Below, piece by piece: positions 34,094 through 42,024 of a stretch of DNA of 53,687 nucleotides; positions within the stretch are counted from its first letter, which is position 1; the number at the start of each line of letters is the position of its first letter. The stretch spans positions 1 through 53,687 of the forward strand of contig JAQXDK010000017.1 of the NCBI GenBank assembly GCA_029251405.1, in the 5' to 3' direction. The notes beneath the pieces were generated by a model that worked only from the letters and a program-made list of their open reading frames with translations, did not search any database and was not told the DNA's origin. This stretch comes from Flavobacteriales bacterium. GTDB taxonomy: Bacteria; Bacteroidota; Bacteroidia; Flavobacteriales_D; Parvicellaceae. The translations under genes and the position numbers were made by a program.

Positions 34094-34654
34094 ATGGCTA
34101 CTTCTACATTTGATTTATACAATTTAATGGAACGTAACAATGTTCTTTTAGCATTTAAAGGAACGGTAACATCCGAATTATTAGAATCTGTTTTTCAAAT
34201 TATGGAATCCAAGATGGATGATTTGAATGATTCTCCAGCAACTAAGAAAAAGGTTTTTAATGTTTTGGTGGAGTGTCTTCAAAACTTATACCATCATATA
34301 GATGACTTTGATAATGAAAATGTTGTCGTAAATCCTGCTGGAGATAAAAAGTCTGCTATATTTAGCATCATCAGAAATGAAGACGATTACAATATAGTAA
34401 CGGGTAATTTTATTTATCCTAAAAATGTGGAAGATGTAACCAGTAAAATTGATTATATTAATTCTCTAAATAGAGATGAATTAAAAGCATATTATAAAGA
34501 AGTCTTGAATAATGGTGAATTGAGTGAAAAAGGTGGTGGTGGTTTAGGGCTAATTGACATAGCAAAGAAATCAAGAAACAAATTACAGTATAGTTTCAGA
34601 GAAATTGATGAAGACTATTCTTTCTTTACATTAACAGTTAAAATATTAAAATAA
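34094..34654 (+). CDS. siaB: SiaB family protein kinase
   Basis: The 186-residue GHKL-like kinase is of the type that phosphorylates SiaC in Pseudomonas partner-switching signalling. The N-box-like stretch VFNVLVECLQNLYHH carries Glu60 and Asn64, and the glycine-rich ATP lid region is EKGGGGLGLIDIAKKS (145-160). The open frame extends upstream to 33887, but that extension is antisense to the methyltransferase and lies ahead of the promoter. The ATG at 34094 gives the natural MATSTFDLYNLMER start. The siaC gene follows after 5 bases. Neither the phosphatase SiaA nor the diguanylate cyclase SiaD is encoded here. The family call rests on the pairing plus motifs. Confidence 0.85.
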   Translation: MATSTFDLYNLMERNNVLLAFKGTVTSELLESVFQIMESKMDDLNDSPATKKKVFNVLVECLQNLYHHIDDFDNENVVVNPAGDKKSAIFSIIRNEDDYNIVTGNFIYPKNVEDVTSKIDYINSLNRDELKAYYKEVLNNGELSEKGGGGLGLIDIAKKSRNKLQYSFREIDEDYSFFTLTVKILK

Positions 34655-34659
34655 AAATT

Positions 34660-35034
34660 ATGGAAGATTTAAAACAAGAAGGTTCTGCAAAAACACCAGT
34701 AGTTGAATTTAGTGCGAGTGGAGAATTATTACTTAAAGGAAGATCAATTCCAGAAAATTCTATTGAATTCTATAAACCGCTTATCGAATGGATCGAGTCG
34801 TATTCGCAGTCTCCTAATAGTGCTACAGTCTTAAATGTTCAACTAGAGTATTTTAACACAAGTTCCTCAAAATGTATTTTGGATGTTTTTAAAAAGTTAG
34901 AATCTGTTTCAGGTAGCGAAGTGTCAGTTAAGTGGTACTACGAAGAAGATGACGAAGACATGCTAGAAGCTGGTGAAGATTATGAAGCTATCATAGATCT
35001 TCCTTTTGAGATGATAGAAGTCGAAGAAATATAG
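34660..35034 (+). CDS. siaC: SiaC family regulatory phosphoprotein (DUF1987)
   Basis: The 124-residue protein matches DUF1987/SiaC: GELLLKGRSIPENSIEFYKP near residues 21-40, IEWIESY (42-48), and FNTSSSKCILDVFKKLE (65-81). Thr67 in NTSSSK aligns with the regulatory threonine that SiaB phosphorylates in Pseudomonas aeruginosa SiaC. In that system unphosphorylated SiaC activates the diguanylate cyclase SiaD. What this homologue controls in Flavobacteriales is unknown. The C-terminus is strongly acidic. A strong terminator ends the two-gene unit. Confidence 0.88.
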   Translation: MEDLKQEGSAKTPVVEFSASGELLLKGRSIPENSIEFYKPLIEWIESYSQSPNSATVLNVQLEYFNTSSSKCILDVFKKLESVSGSEVSVKWYYEEDDEDMLEAGEDYEAIIDLPFEMIEVEEI

Positions 35035-35060
35035 CCCTACTTTATAGATAATAAAACTGA

Positions 35061-35086
35061 GGCTGTCATTGACAGCCTTTTTTTTT
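35061..35086 (+). terminator. Rho-independent terminator after siaC
   Basis: GGCTGTC (35061-35067) pairs with GACAGCC (35071-35077) around ATT, followed by nine T. It ends only 8 bases before the cmk ATG. Confidence 0.93.
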
Positions 35087-35093
35087 GAGAAAA

Positions 35094-35783
35094 ATGAAAA
35101 ATATTATAATTACAATTGATGGCCATTCTGCATGTGGAAAAAGCACACTTGCAAAATCTTTAGCAAGCAAATTAAATTATTTATATATAGATTCAGGTGC
35201 TATGTATAGAGCAGTTTCTTTATTCTTCAAAAGATCTGACCTTATTTCCAGAAATTACGAGCTTAAAAATGGATTTCAAAAAGCTTTAGATAATGTATCT
35301 ATAGACTTTTCTGATGCAAACATCGATGGCAAAAATTTTGTGACTTTAAATAAAGAAATTGTTGAAGATGAAATTAGAAATATTGAGATTTCTAATTTAG
35401 TTAGTCACGTTAGTAAAAATTCATTGGTTCGCAAAAAGATGGTAGCTATTCAGCAATCCTACGGTTTAAAATCAAATGTTGTAATGGATGGTAGAGATAT
35501 TGGTTCTGTAGTTTTTCCCAATGCAACTATAAAATTATGGGTAACAGCTTCAGTAGAAAAAAGAGCTTATAGAAGATGGCTGGAATATCAAAATAAAGGA
35601 GAAAGTATTTTATTGAAAAAAGTAATTGAAAATTTAACTTTTCGAGATAAAAATGATGAGAATAGAACAGAAAGCCCGTTAGTAAGACCCTTAAACTCAA
35701 TTGAAATTAACAATACTAGTTTAAATGCAGCTGAAACCCTTGAAAACGCATTAATTTTAATTAAGAAACATCTTGAAAATTAG
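35094..35783 (+). CDS. cmk: Cytidylate kinase
   Basis: Cmk phosphorylates CMP and dCMP. The 229-residue protein has the P-loop IDGHSACGKSTLAKSLA, the YIDSGAMYRAV substrate segment, VMDGRDIGSVVFPNA, and the late TFRDKNDENRTESPL motif. The ATG at 35094 is preferred over a TTG at 35085, because that TTG lies inside the upstream terminator's T run. With the terminator ending just before the start codon, cmk must use a promoter inside the siaC end or depend on readthrough. It is followed by truA and an ABC exporter in a tight rightward series. Confidence 0.94.
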   Translation: MKNIIITIDGHSACGKSTLAKSLASKLNYLYIDSGAMYRAVSLFFKRSDLISRNYELKNGFQKALDNVSIDFSDANIDGKNFVTLNKEIVEDEIRNIEISNLVSHVSKNSLVRKKMVAIQQSYGLKSNVVMDGRDIGSVVFPNATIKLWVTASVEKRAYRRWLEYQNKGESILLKKVIENLTFRDKNDENRTESPLVRPLNSIEINNTSLNAAETLENALILIKKHLEN

Positions 35784-35784
35784 T

Positions 35785-36531
35785 TTGAAAAGGGTTTTGT
35801 TTCAAATAGCGTTTAATGGTAGTAATTATCATGGCTGGCAAATTCAGAACAATGCAGTTACCGTTCAAGACACCATTGAAAAAAGCTTTAACGTATTATT
35901 AAATTTAAATGAAAAAATAAATATTGTTGGCTGTGGAAGAACTGATAAAGGGGTACATGCTAGTCAGTTTTTTTTTCATGTTGACCTTCCTGAAACGATT
36001 AAACTGGATAGTTTTAGTTATAAAGTAAATCAAATTTTACCTAACGATATTCTCATAATAAATTCTCAGTATACTTCTGATAATTTTCATGCTAGATTTA
36101 GTGCTGTTAGTAGAACTTATGAATATAAAATTACCCAACTAAAAGAACCCTTTCAAAATGACTTTTTCACGTTTGTAAAAAATGATTTAGATATTGAACT
36201 GATGAATAAAAGCTGTGAAAAACTAATGTCCTATAAAGATTTCACTTCTTTTAGTAAAGTGCATACGGATGTAAATAATTTTAATTGTAATGTCACCAAA
36301 GCTTTTTGGATACAGAAAAATCATCAAATTATTTTTAAAATAACTGCTAATAGATTCTTAAGAAATATGGTTAGAGCAGTTGTAGGTACGATGCTTTTAG
36401 TTGGTCAAAAAAAGCTTTCTATTTTAGATTTTTGTAAGATTATTGAAACCAAAGACCGTTCTTCAGCAGGGCCTTCAGTAAAAGCAAAAGGCTTATTCTT
36501 AGTTAACGTAGATTATAAAAATGAAGAATAA
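35785..36531 (+). CDS. truA: tRNA pseudouridine(38-40) synthase
   Basis: TruA makes pseudouridine at positions 38 to 40 of the tRNA anticodon arm. The protein has IAFNGSNYHGWQIQ near the N-terminus and the catalytic aspartate in GCGRTDKGVHASQFF. HARFSAVSRTYEYKI is the core motif, and RNMVRAVVGTML lies in the C-terminal half. There is no ATG in the right place. TTG at 35785, one base after the cmk stop, gives MKRVLFQIAFNG, which fits the usual TruA N-terminus. A TTG at 35773 would add four residues and overlap cmk. The 3' end overlaps the ABC exporter start by 11 bases. Confidence 0.92.
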   Translation: MKRVLFQIAFNGSNYHGWQIQNNAVTVQDTIEKSFNVLLNLNEKINIVGCGRTDKGVHASQFFFHVDLPETIKLDSFSYKVNQILPNDILIINSQYTSDNFHARFSAVSRTYEYKITQLKEPFQNDFFTFVKNDLDIELMNKSCEKLMSYKDFTSFSKVHTDVNNFNCNVTKAFWIQKNHQIIFKITANRFLRNMVRAVVGTMLLVGQKKLSILDFCKIIETKDRSSAGPSVKAKGLFLVNVDYKNEE

Positions 36532-38296
36532 GAGCACTGTAAAAAATTGGGATTCTAAACTTTTTAAAAGAATTTTAAAGATCTCAAAACCACACATTAA
36601 ATTATTAATTTACGGTGTTTTAATAACAGTTTTTTTAGCTTTTTTATCTCCATTACGACCTTACATAATAGGTAAGTTAGTTGGAGATTATGTTAGGTTA
36701 TCCGATGAAAGGTCGTTGCTCTTAGGTTCTTTATTGGTGATTGGAATTTTAGTTATAGAATCAGTAATGTTAATAGCAGTTTCTTACATTTCTAGTGATT
36801 TGGGTCAAAGAGTTGTAAAAGACTTAAGAGATCAACTATTCCATCACATCACCAAATTGAAATTAAGATACTTTGACCAAAACCCAATCGGAATGCTGGT
36901 TACAAGATCTGTTAGCGACATGGAAACAATTGCAGATATTTTTTCTCAGGGTCTTTTAGTGATATTGGGTGATTTACTAAAATTAGCTGGAGTACTTACT
37001 TTCATGTTTTACATTAATTGGAAATTGACTCTAATAGTGTTAATACCCATACCAGTTTTATTAATTAGTACGAATATTTTTAAAAAGGCTATAAAGAGTT
37101 CTTTTCAAGATGTTAGAAAACAAATATCTTCTTTAAACTCCTTTATTCAAGAACATATTACTGGAATGAATATTGTCCAAATTTTTAGTAGAGAAGAAGT
37201 AGAATCTAATAAGTTTAATAAAATTAATGAAGCTCATAAAAAAGCACATATTAAAGGAATTATGGCCTATTCAATATTTTTCCCGGTGGTTGAAACCTTA
37301 AGCGCACTATCCATTGCTCTTTTGGTATTATTTAGTGTCTGGTCCATATCCTTTGGAGGTGTAGATTACGGAACTGTAACAACTGAGATGATGTCTTTTA
37401 TTCTTTATATCAGTATGCTGTTTAGGCCTATAAGAATGTTGGCTGATAGATTTAATACCCTACAAATGGGTATGGTTGGTTCAGCAAGAGTTTTTGAGCT
37501 TTTAGATAGCAATGAATATATTAATCAGAACGATAATTTAAACCTTACTGAATTTAAAGGCAATATAAAGTTTAATGATGTATATTTTTCTTACGATGAA
37601 AAAGCTTCTGTCTTTAATGGATTATCTTTTGAGGTTAAAGCAGGACAAACAGTAGCAATAGTTGGTCCAACAGGGTCTGGTAAAACATCTTTAATTAATT
37701 TGATCTCTAGGTATTACGAGTTTCAAAAAGGTCAAATAACTTTAGACGATACAGATTTAAGAGACATAGATTTAAATATACTCAGATCAAAAATTGCAGT
37801 TGTTTTACAAGAAGTATTTCTGTTCAATACTACTATTCTAGAAAATATTACCATAGGTGCTGCAAATATATCAAGAGACGAAGTCATAACTGCTGCTAAG
37901 AAAGTGGGAGTGCACCAATTTATTAATGAATTACCTGGAGGTTATGATTTTGAAGTCAAAGAAAGGGGAGGACTATTATCATCTGGACAAAGACAAATCA
38001 TTGCTTTTTTAAGAGCATATGTTTATCAACCTCAATTACTTATTTTAGACGAGGCAACATCTTCAATTGATTCATTGTCAGAAGAATACATTCAAAATGC
38101 TACTTATGAGTTAACAAAATCTAGGACATCTATTGTAATAGCTCACAGGTTGTCAACGATTCAAAATGCAGATGCTATTTTAGTAATGAACAAAGGTGTA
38201 ATTGTTGAACAAGGAACTCATAATGAATTACTAAAGAAAAAATCTCATTATTACGATTTATATCAAAATCAATTTATTTCTAAAGAGGAAAGTTGA
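36521..38296 (+). CDS. ABC exporter with fused membrane and ATPase domains (MsbA-like)
   Basis: The 591-residue half-transporter has six membrane helices in residues ~25-310, with the coupling-helix region LKLRYFDQNPIGMLVTRSVSD typical of type IV exporters. The ATPase domain has Walker A GPTGSGKT (382-389), the Q-loop VVLQEVFLFNTTILENI, signature LSSGQ (486-490), Walker B LLILDEATSSID and the switch His in VIAHRLSTIQ. It should work as a homodimer. The substrate may be lipid, drug or peptide. It overlaps truA by 11 bases and converges on uvrA with a 5-base gap. Confidence 0.92.
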   Translation: MKNKSTVKNWDSKLFKRILKISKPHIKLLIYGVLITVFLAFLSPLRPYIIGKLVGDYVRLSDERSLLLGSLLVIGILVIESVMLIAVSYISSDLGQRVVKDLRDQLFHHITKLKLRYFDQNPIGMLVTRSVSDMETIADIFSQGLLVILGDLLKLAGVLTFMFYINWKLTLIVLIPIPVLLISTNIFKKAIKSSFQDVRKQISSLNSFIQEHITGMNIVQIFSREEVESNKFNKINEAHKKAHIKGIMAYSIFFPVVETLSALSIALLVLFSVWSISFGGVDYGTVTTEMMSFILYISMLFRPIRMLADRFNTLQMGMVGSARVFELLDSNEYINQNDNLNLTEFKGNIKFNDVYFSYDEKASVFNGLSFEVKAGQTVAIVGPTGSGKTSLINLISRYYEFQKGQITLDDTDLRDIDLNILRSKIAVVLQEVFLFNTTILENITIGAANISRDEVITAAKKVGVHQFINELPGGYDFEVKERGGLLSSGQRQIIAFLRAYVYQPQLLILDEATSSIDSLSEEYIQNATYELTKSRTSIVIAHRLSTIQNADAILVMNKGVIVEQGTHNELLKKKSHYYDLYQNQFISKEES

Positions 38297-38301
38297 TCCA
38301 A

Positions 38302-41082
38302 TTAAAAATAATTTTTTAAAGCTTCTTTAGTATGTGATTTAATTTTGTTATCGCTTAAAAATTTTTCTGGAGTACCTTCAAATAATAAATTACCTCCTTC
38401 AGATCCGCCTTCAGGACCGAGGTCAATTATGTAATCAGAAGATTTAACGATATCCATATGGTGCTCAATTACAATTATGTGGTGCCCCATTTCTACTAAG
38501 TCCTGCAATGCTTTAATAAGTTTTTTTACGTCATGGAAATGCAGTCCAGTAGTAGGCTCATCAAATATAAATAGCTTTTGTTTTTTTGACTTGCTTTGAG
38601 AAAGAAAAGAAGCTAATTTAATTCTTTGAGCTTCACCACCACTTAAAGTATTGGAAGGTTGGCCTAATTGAACATATTCTAAACCAACTTCATAAAGTGC
38701 TTGTATTTTAGAATGTATTTTTTTGCAAATGGTAGAATCTTCGTTGAAAAAAGTCAATCCTTCCTCTACGGTCATTTCTAATACTTGTGCTATATTTTTC
38801 CCTTTGTATTTTACTTCTAAAACATCTTCTTTGAATCTTTTGCCGTTACATTCGTCACAGTTAAGGTGTACATCTGCCATAAATTGCATAGAAATGGTGA
38901 TTTGACCTTCTCCTTGACATTTTTCACATCTGCCACCATCTACATTAAAACTGAAATAACCTGGCTTGAAGCCATTTACTTTAGCATGCTTTTGATTTGC
39001 AAATAATTGTCTTATTTCATCATATCCTTTAGTGTACGTAATTGGATTCGATCTAGAACTTTTTCCAATAGGATTTTGATTAATTAATTCAACTCCTGAA
39101 ATTAGATTTAGGTCAGCCTCAATTTCACTACAATAACTGGCTTTTTCTAAACCAGTAATAAAAAACCTTTCTAAGTAGGTATGTAAAACACCGTTTATAA
39201 GTGTTGATTTACCACTTCCGCTAACTCCAGTAATTACACAAATTTGATTCAAAGGAATTTTAACTGAAATATTTTTCAAGTTATGTAGATAGGCCTCTTT
39301 TATGAATATGTAATCTTTGGATTTTCTTCTGACGCTAGGAATTTCTATTTTAAGTTTTCCTGTCAAATATTTGGATGTTAAACTTTTTTTAGAATTTATC
39401 AGCTGACTGTGATTTCCTTTAAAGACTACTTCACCGCCATATCTTCCAGCTTCAGGTCCAATATCAATAATATGGTCAGCAGCTCTCATCATCTCTTCGT
39501 CATGTTCAACTACGATTACTGTATTGCCAATGTCTCTTAATTTTTTTAATACTTTTATAAGCCTTTGACTATCTCGTGTGTGTAAACCAATGGAGGGTTC
39601 GTCAAGGATATACATAGAACCAACTAAGGAGCTTCCAATTGAGGTAGCTAAATTTATTCTTTGAGATTCTCCTCCAGAAAGAGTGTTGGATGCTCTCATA
39701 AGCGATAAATAACCGAGACCTACATCAGATAAATAGTGGAGTCTTGATGTGATTTCATGGAGGATTCTTTTCGAAATTTGAGCATCATCATTTTTTAATT
39801 TTAGTTTATTAAAAAAGTCAATGGCATTATTAATTGTCATAGAATTAATGTCGGTTATAGATTGATCACCAACTTTAACGTATTCGGAGTCACTTCTTAA
39901 ACGAGTCCCTAAACATGAAGTACAAGTAGTTTTACCTCTGTATCTAGAAAGCATTACACGGTATTGAATTTTATAAGAATTACTCTCTAAATATTTAAAA
40001 AAGTCATGAAGTCCTTTAAAATAATCGTTTCCATTCCATAACAATTCTATATTTTTTTTAGAAAGTGTTCTTATGGGGTCGTGGATAGGGAAATTAAATC
40101 TATGAGAGTTTAAAATTAACTCTTCTTTCCAAACACTCATTTTTTCACCTTTCCAGCATGCTATGGCATTATCATAAATACTTAGGTTGGGGTTGGGAAT
40201 TACTAAATCGGGATCTATACCCATTATTTTTCCAAAACCTTCGCATTTTTTACAAGCTCCAAAAGGGCTGTTAAAGGAAAAGAAATCTAAGCTGGGTTCT
40301 TCAAATAATATTTCGTCTTTAGCGAATAAATTATTGAAATTCTTTACTGTTATTTGGTTATTGAAGAATTGAATTATATTACATAACCCTTTCCCCTCGT
40401 GAAATGCTAGTTCTAAAGAGTCTAAAATTCTTGACTGATTTTCAGGGTTATTATCGTTTTTTATTCGGTCGATAATTATTTCAAAATTTTCAGATTGAAG
40501 ATTTTTATTTAATTCAACTACTTTTTCATTCTCCCACACTTTGGAATAACCTTGTTGAAGATATACTTGTATTTGGTCTTCAATACTTCTTCCATTTGGA
40601 ATAGTAACAGGACAAGAAATCATAAGTTTAGATTCTTTAGGTAATCCTAGTAGGTAGTCAAGAATACTTTCAGGGTTATCTTTGGTAACGATTTCGTTAC
40701 TTACAGGTGAGAAAGTTTTTCCAATTCTTGCGAATAAGAGCTTTAGGTAGTCGTAAATTTCCGTTGTAGTTCCTACGGTACTTCTTGGGTTGGAAGAGTT
40801 TACCTTTTGTTCGATTGCTATTGCAGGTGATATTCCTTTTATGTCGTCAATATCAGGTTTTTCAATTCTACCAAGAAACAATCGAGCATAGGAGCTCAGA
40901 CTTTCAATATACCTTCTGTGTCCTTCTGCGTATAAAGTATCAAAAGCTAACGAAGATTTCCCAGAACCAGAAACACCAGTTAGAACAGTTAGTTGATTTC
41001 TTGGAATAGATACAGAAACATTTTTTAAATTGTGAACTCTAGCCCCAATTATTTCAATATTTTTATACTCTTTGACTCCCAT
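38302..41082 (-). CDS. uvrA: Excinuclease ABC subunit A
   Basis: UvrA recognises DNA lesions for nucleotide excision repair and loads UvrB. The 926-residue protein has both ATPase modules: GVSGSGKSSLAFDTLYAEG near 36 and GVSGSGKSTLINGVL in the second half, each with its LSGGE signature (LSGGESQRINLA and LSGGEAQRIKLA). The DNA-binding zinc module CEKCQGEGQ...CDECNGKRF is intact. The N-terminal zinc site is degenerate: only ACKKCEGFG (277-280) remains, and the preceding CxxC pairs are absent. That pattern does not argue against function. It may reflect a Bacteroidota trait. Confidence 0.97.
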   Translation of the reverse strand: MGVKEYKNIEIIGARVHNLKNVSVSIPRNQLTVLTGVSGSGKSSLAFDTLYAEGHRRYIESLSSYARLFLGRIEKPDIDDIKGISPAIAIEQKVNSSNPRSTVGTTTEIYDYLKLLFARIGKTFSPVSNEIVTKDNPESILDYLLGLPKESKLMISCPVTIPNGRSIEDQIQVYLQQGYSKVWENEKVVELNKNLQSENFEIIIDRIKNDNNPENQSRILDSLELAFHEGKGLCNIIQFFNNQITVKNFNNLFAKDEILFEEPSLDFFSFNSPFGACKKCEGFGKIMGIDPDLVIPNPNLSIYDNAIACWKGEKMSVWKEELILNSHRFNFPIHDPIRTLSKKNIELLWNGNDYFKGLHDFFKYLESNSYKIQYRVMLSRYRGKTTCTSCLGTRLRSDSEYVKVGDQSITDINSMTINNAIDFFNKLKLKNDDAQISKRILHEITSRLHYLSDVGLGYLSLMRASNTLSGGESQRINLATSIGSSLVGSMYILDEPSIGLHTRDSQRLIKVLKKLRDIGNTVIVVEHDEEMMRAADHIIDIGPEAGRYGGEVVFKGNHSQLINSKKSLTSKYLTGKLKIEIPSVRRKSKDYIFIKEAYLHNLKNISVKIPLNQICVITGVSGSGKSTLINGVLHTYLERFFITGLEKASYCSEIEADLNLISGVELINQNPIGKSSRSNPITYTKGYDEIRQLFANQKHAKVNGFKPGYFSFNVDGGRCEKCQGEGQITISMQFMADVHLNCDECNGKRFKEDVLEVKYKGKNIAQVLEMTVEEGLTFFNEDSTICKKIHSKIQALYEVGLEYVQLGQPSNTLSGGEAQRIKLASFLSQSKSKKQKLFIFDEPTTGLHFHDVKKLIKALQDLVEMGHHIIVIEHHMDIVKSSDYIIDLGPEGGSEGGNLLFEGTPEKFLSDNKIKSHTKEALKNYF

Positions 41083-41140
41083 AATCTTCTAAGATTTCGC
41101 TAAAATAATAGAATAGTTTTCAGATAATAGATTTGTTTCC

Positions 41141-41148
41141 TATATTTG
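41141..41148 (+). promoter_or_regulatory. TATATTTG -7 element for the ECF sigma gene
   Basis: A perfect TAnnTTTG match 81 bases upstream of the sigma start, inside a near-palindrome ATTTGTTAAACAAAT (41144-41158). It implies a leader of about 75 bases. Confidence 0.5.
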
Positions 41149-41229
41149 TTAAACAAATTATTAAACATCACGCCTATAAAATAATTCTACTAAAGTAAAT
41201 TTTTATTTAAAACAACTAAACGTAGAGTT

Positions 41230-41826
41230 ATGTATGCAAAAGAATGTGATGATTCCTTAATCAAAAAATTTCGTGCCGGTAATAGTAGATGTTTCGACGT
41301 CTTGTTAGAAAGATACCAACAAAGAGTCTTCTCTTACATTTATCAAATGGTGAAAGATCAAGATACTTCTAATGATATTTTTCAAGAGGTCTTTATAAAA
41401 GTAATTAGAAGTCTTAAAAAAGATAGTTACAACCATGAAGGGAAATTATTGTCATGGATATTAAGAATTTCTCATAACCAAGTTATAGATTATTTCAGGA
41501 AAAATTCTAAAATGCCCATTGCAGGTAGATCTTCTAATTATGACGAAGACTATAATATTTTTGATCATCTAAATCTAGAAGAAAAATCTGCTGAAGATCA
41601 TATGATTGATAGGCAAATTTCTAAAGATATACGTTTACTTATAGAGGAGTTGCCAGATGAGCAAATGGAAGTTGTTAAGATGCGATATTTTCGGCAAATG
41701 AGTTTTAAAGATATAGCAGATAAAACGGGAGTTAGTATAAATACATCTTTAGGAAGAATGAGATATGCTCTAATTAATCTTAGAAAGCTGGTTTCAGATA
41801 ATAACTTAATTCTTTCTAATTCTTAA
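41230..41826 (+). CDS. RNA polymerase sigma factor, ECF type (sigma-70 family)
   Basis: The 198-residue protein has sigma region 2 (LLERYQQRVFSYIYQMVKDQ, then FQEVFIKVIRSLKK and a SWILRISHNQVIDYFRK DNA-melting part). It also has region 4 (LPDEQMEVVKMRYFRQMSFK, then a SINTSLGRMRYALINLRK helix-turn-helix). No region 1 or 3 is present, as in ECF sigmas. No anti-sigma gene with a membrane helix follows; instead a 49-codon small ORF lies 48 bases downstream. It faces away from uvrA. I believe a uvrA-sigma neighbourhood occurs in other Flavobacteriales. Its regulon is unknown. Confidence 0.92.
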   Translation: MYAKECDDSLIKKFRAGNSRCFDVLLERYQQRVFSYIYQMVKDQDTSNDIFQEVFIKVIRSLKKDSYNHEGKLLSWILRISHNQVIDYFRKNSKMPIAGRSSNYDEDYNIFDHLNLEEKSAEDHMIDRQISKDIRLLIEELPDEQMEVVKMRYFRQMSFKDIADKTGVSINTSLGRMRYALINLRKLVSDNNLILSNS

Positions 41827-41874
41827 GCAATATATATAAATATTGATCGTTAGGTTTTTATAATTCGTATAAAA

Positions 41875-42024
41875 ATGCCTATGGTTAAAATTACTAAAGC
41901 TATTCTTGAAAAGAGTAAATTACCTTCTGAAGAGACTATTTTTTCTTTAAAGTCGTTTGCAAGAACTTATCAAACTAAGTATTCAAAATGTGTTGGTGAT
42001 AATATATGTTGGGTAGATAATTAG
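41875..42024 (+). CDS. Small protein of 49 residues downstream of the ECF sigma gene
   Basis: The ORF reads MPMVKITKAILEKSKLPSEE, then TIFSLKSFARTYQTKYSKCV, then GDNICWVDN and TAG. A second ATG two codons in gives MVKITKAIL. The amino acid and codon make-up looks like the neighbouring real genes, not a random shadow. Its stop overlaps the convergent dehydrogenase stop by four bases (TTAG), the same tail-to-tail arrangement used by several confirmed gene pairs here. It fills the only otherwise empty stretch after the sigma gene. It has two cysteines and no membrane helix. The function is unknown; an anti-sigma or sigma-linked role is speculation. Confidence 0.55.
   Translation: MPMVKITKAILEKSKLPSEETIFSLKSFARTYQTKYSKCVGDNICWVDN

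Noticed and set aside
35085-35087. TTG start for cytidylate kinase
   Set aside because: It lies inside the T run of the upstream terminator. ATG at 35094 matches the family start.
40785-41009. ORF of 74 codons opposite the uvrA N-terminus
   Set aside because: The opposite strand encodes the conserved UvrA Walker A region, so this is a shadow frame.
41144-41158. Near-palindrome ATTTGTTAAACAAAT as a sigma-gene operator
   Set aside because: It overlaps the -7 element and is an imperfect A/T-rich palindrome, so chance is likely. It is noted only with the promoter.
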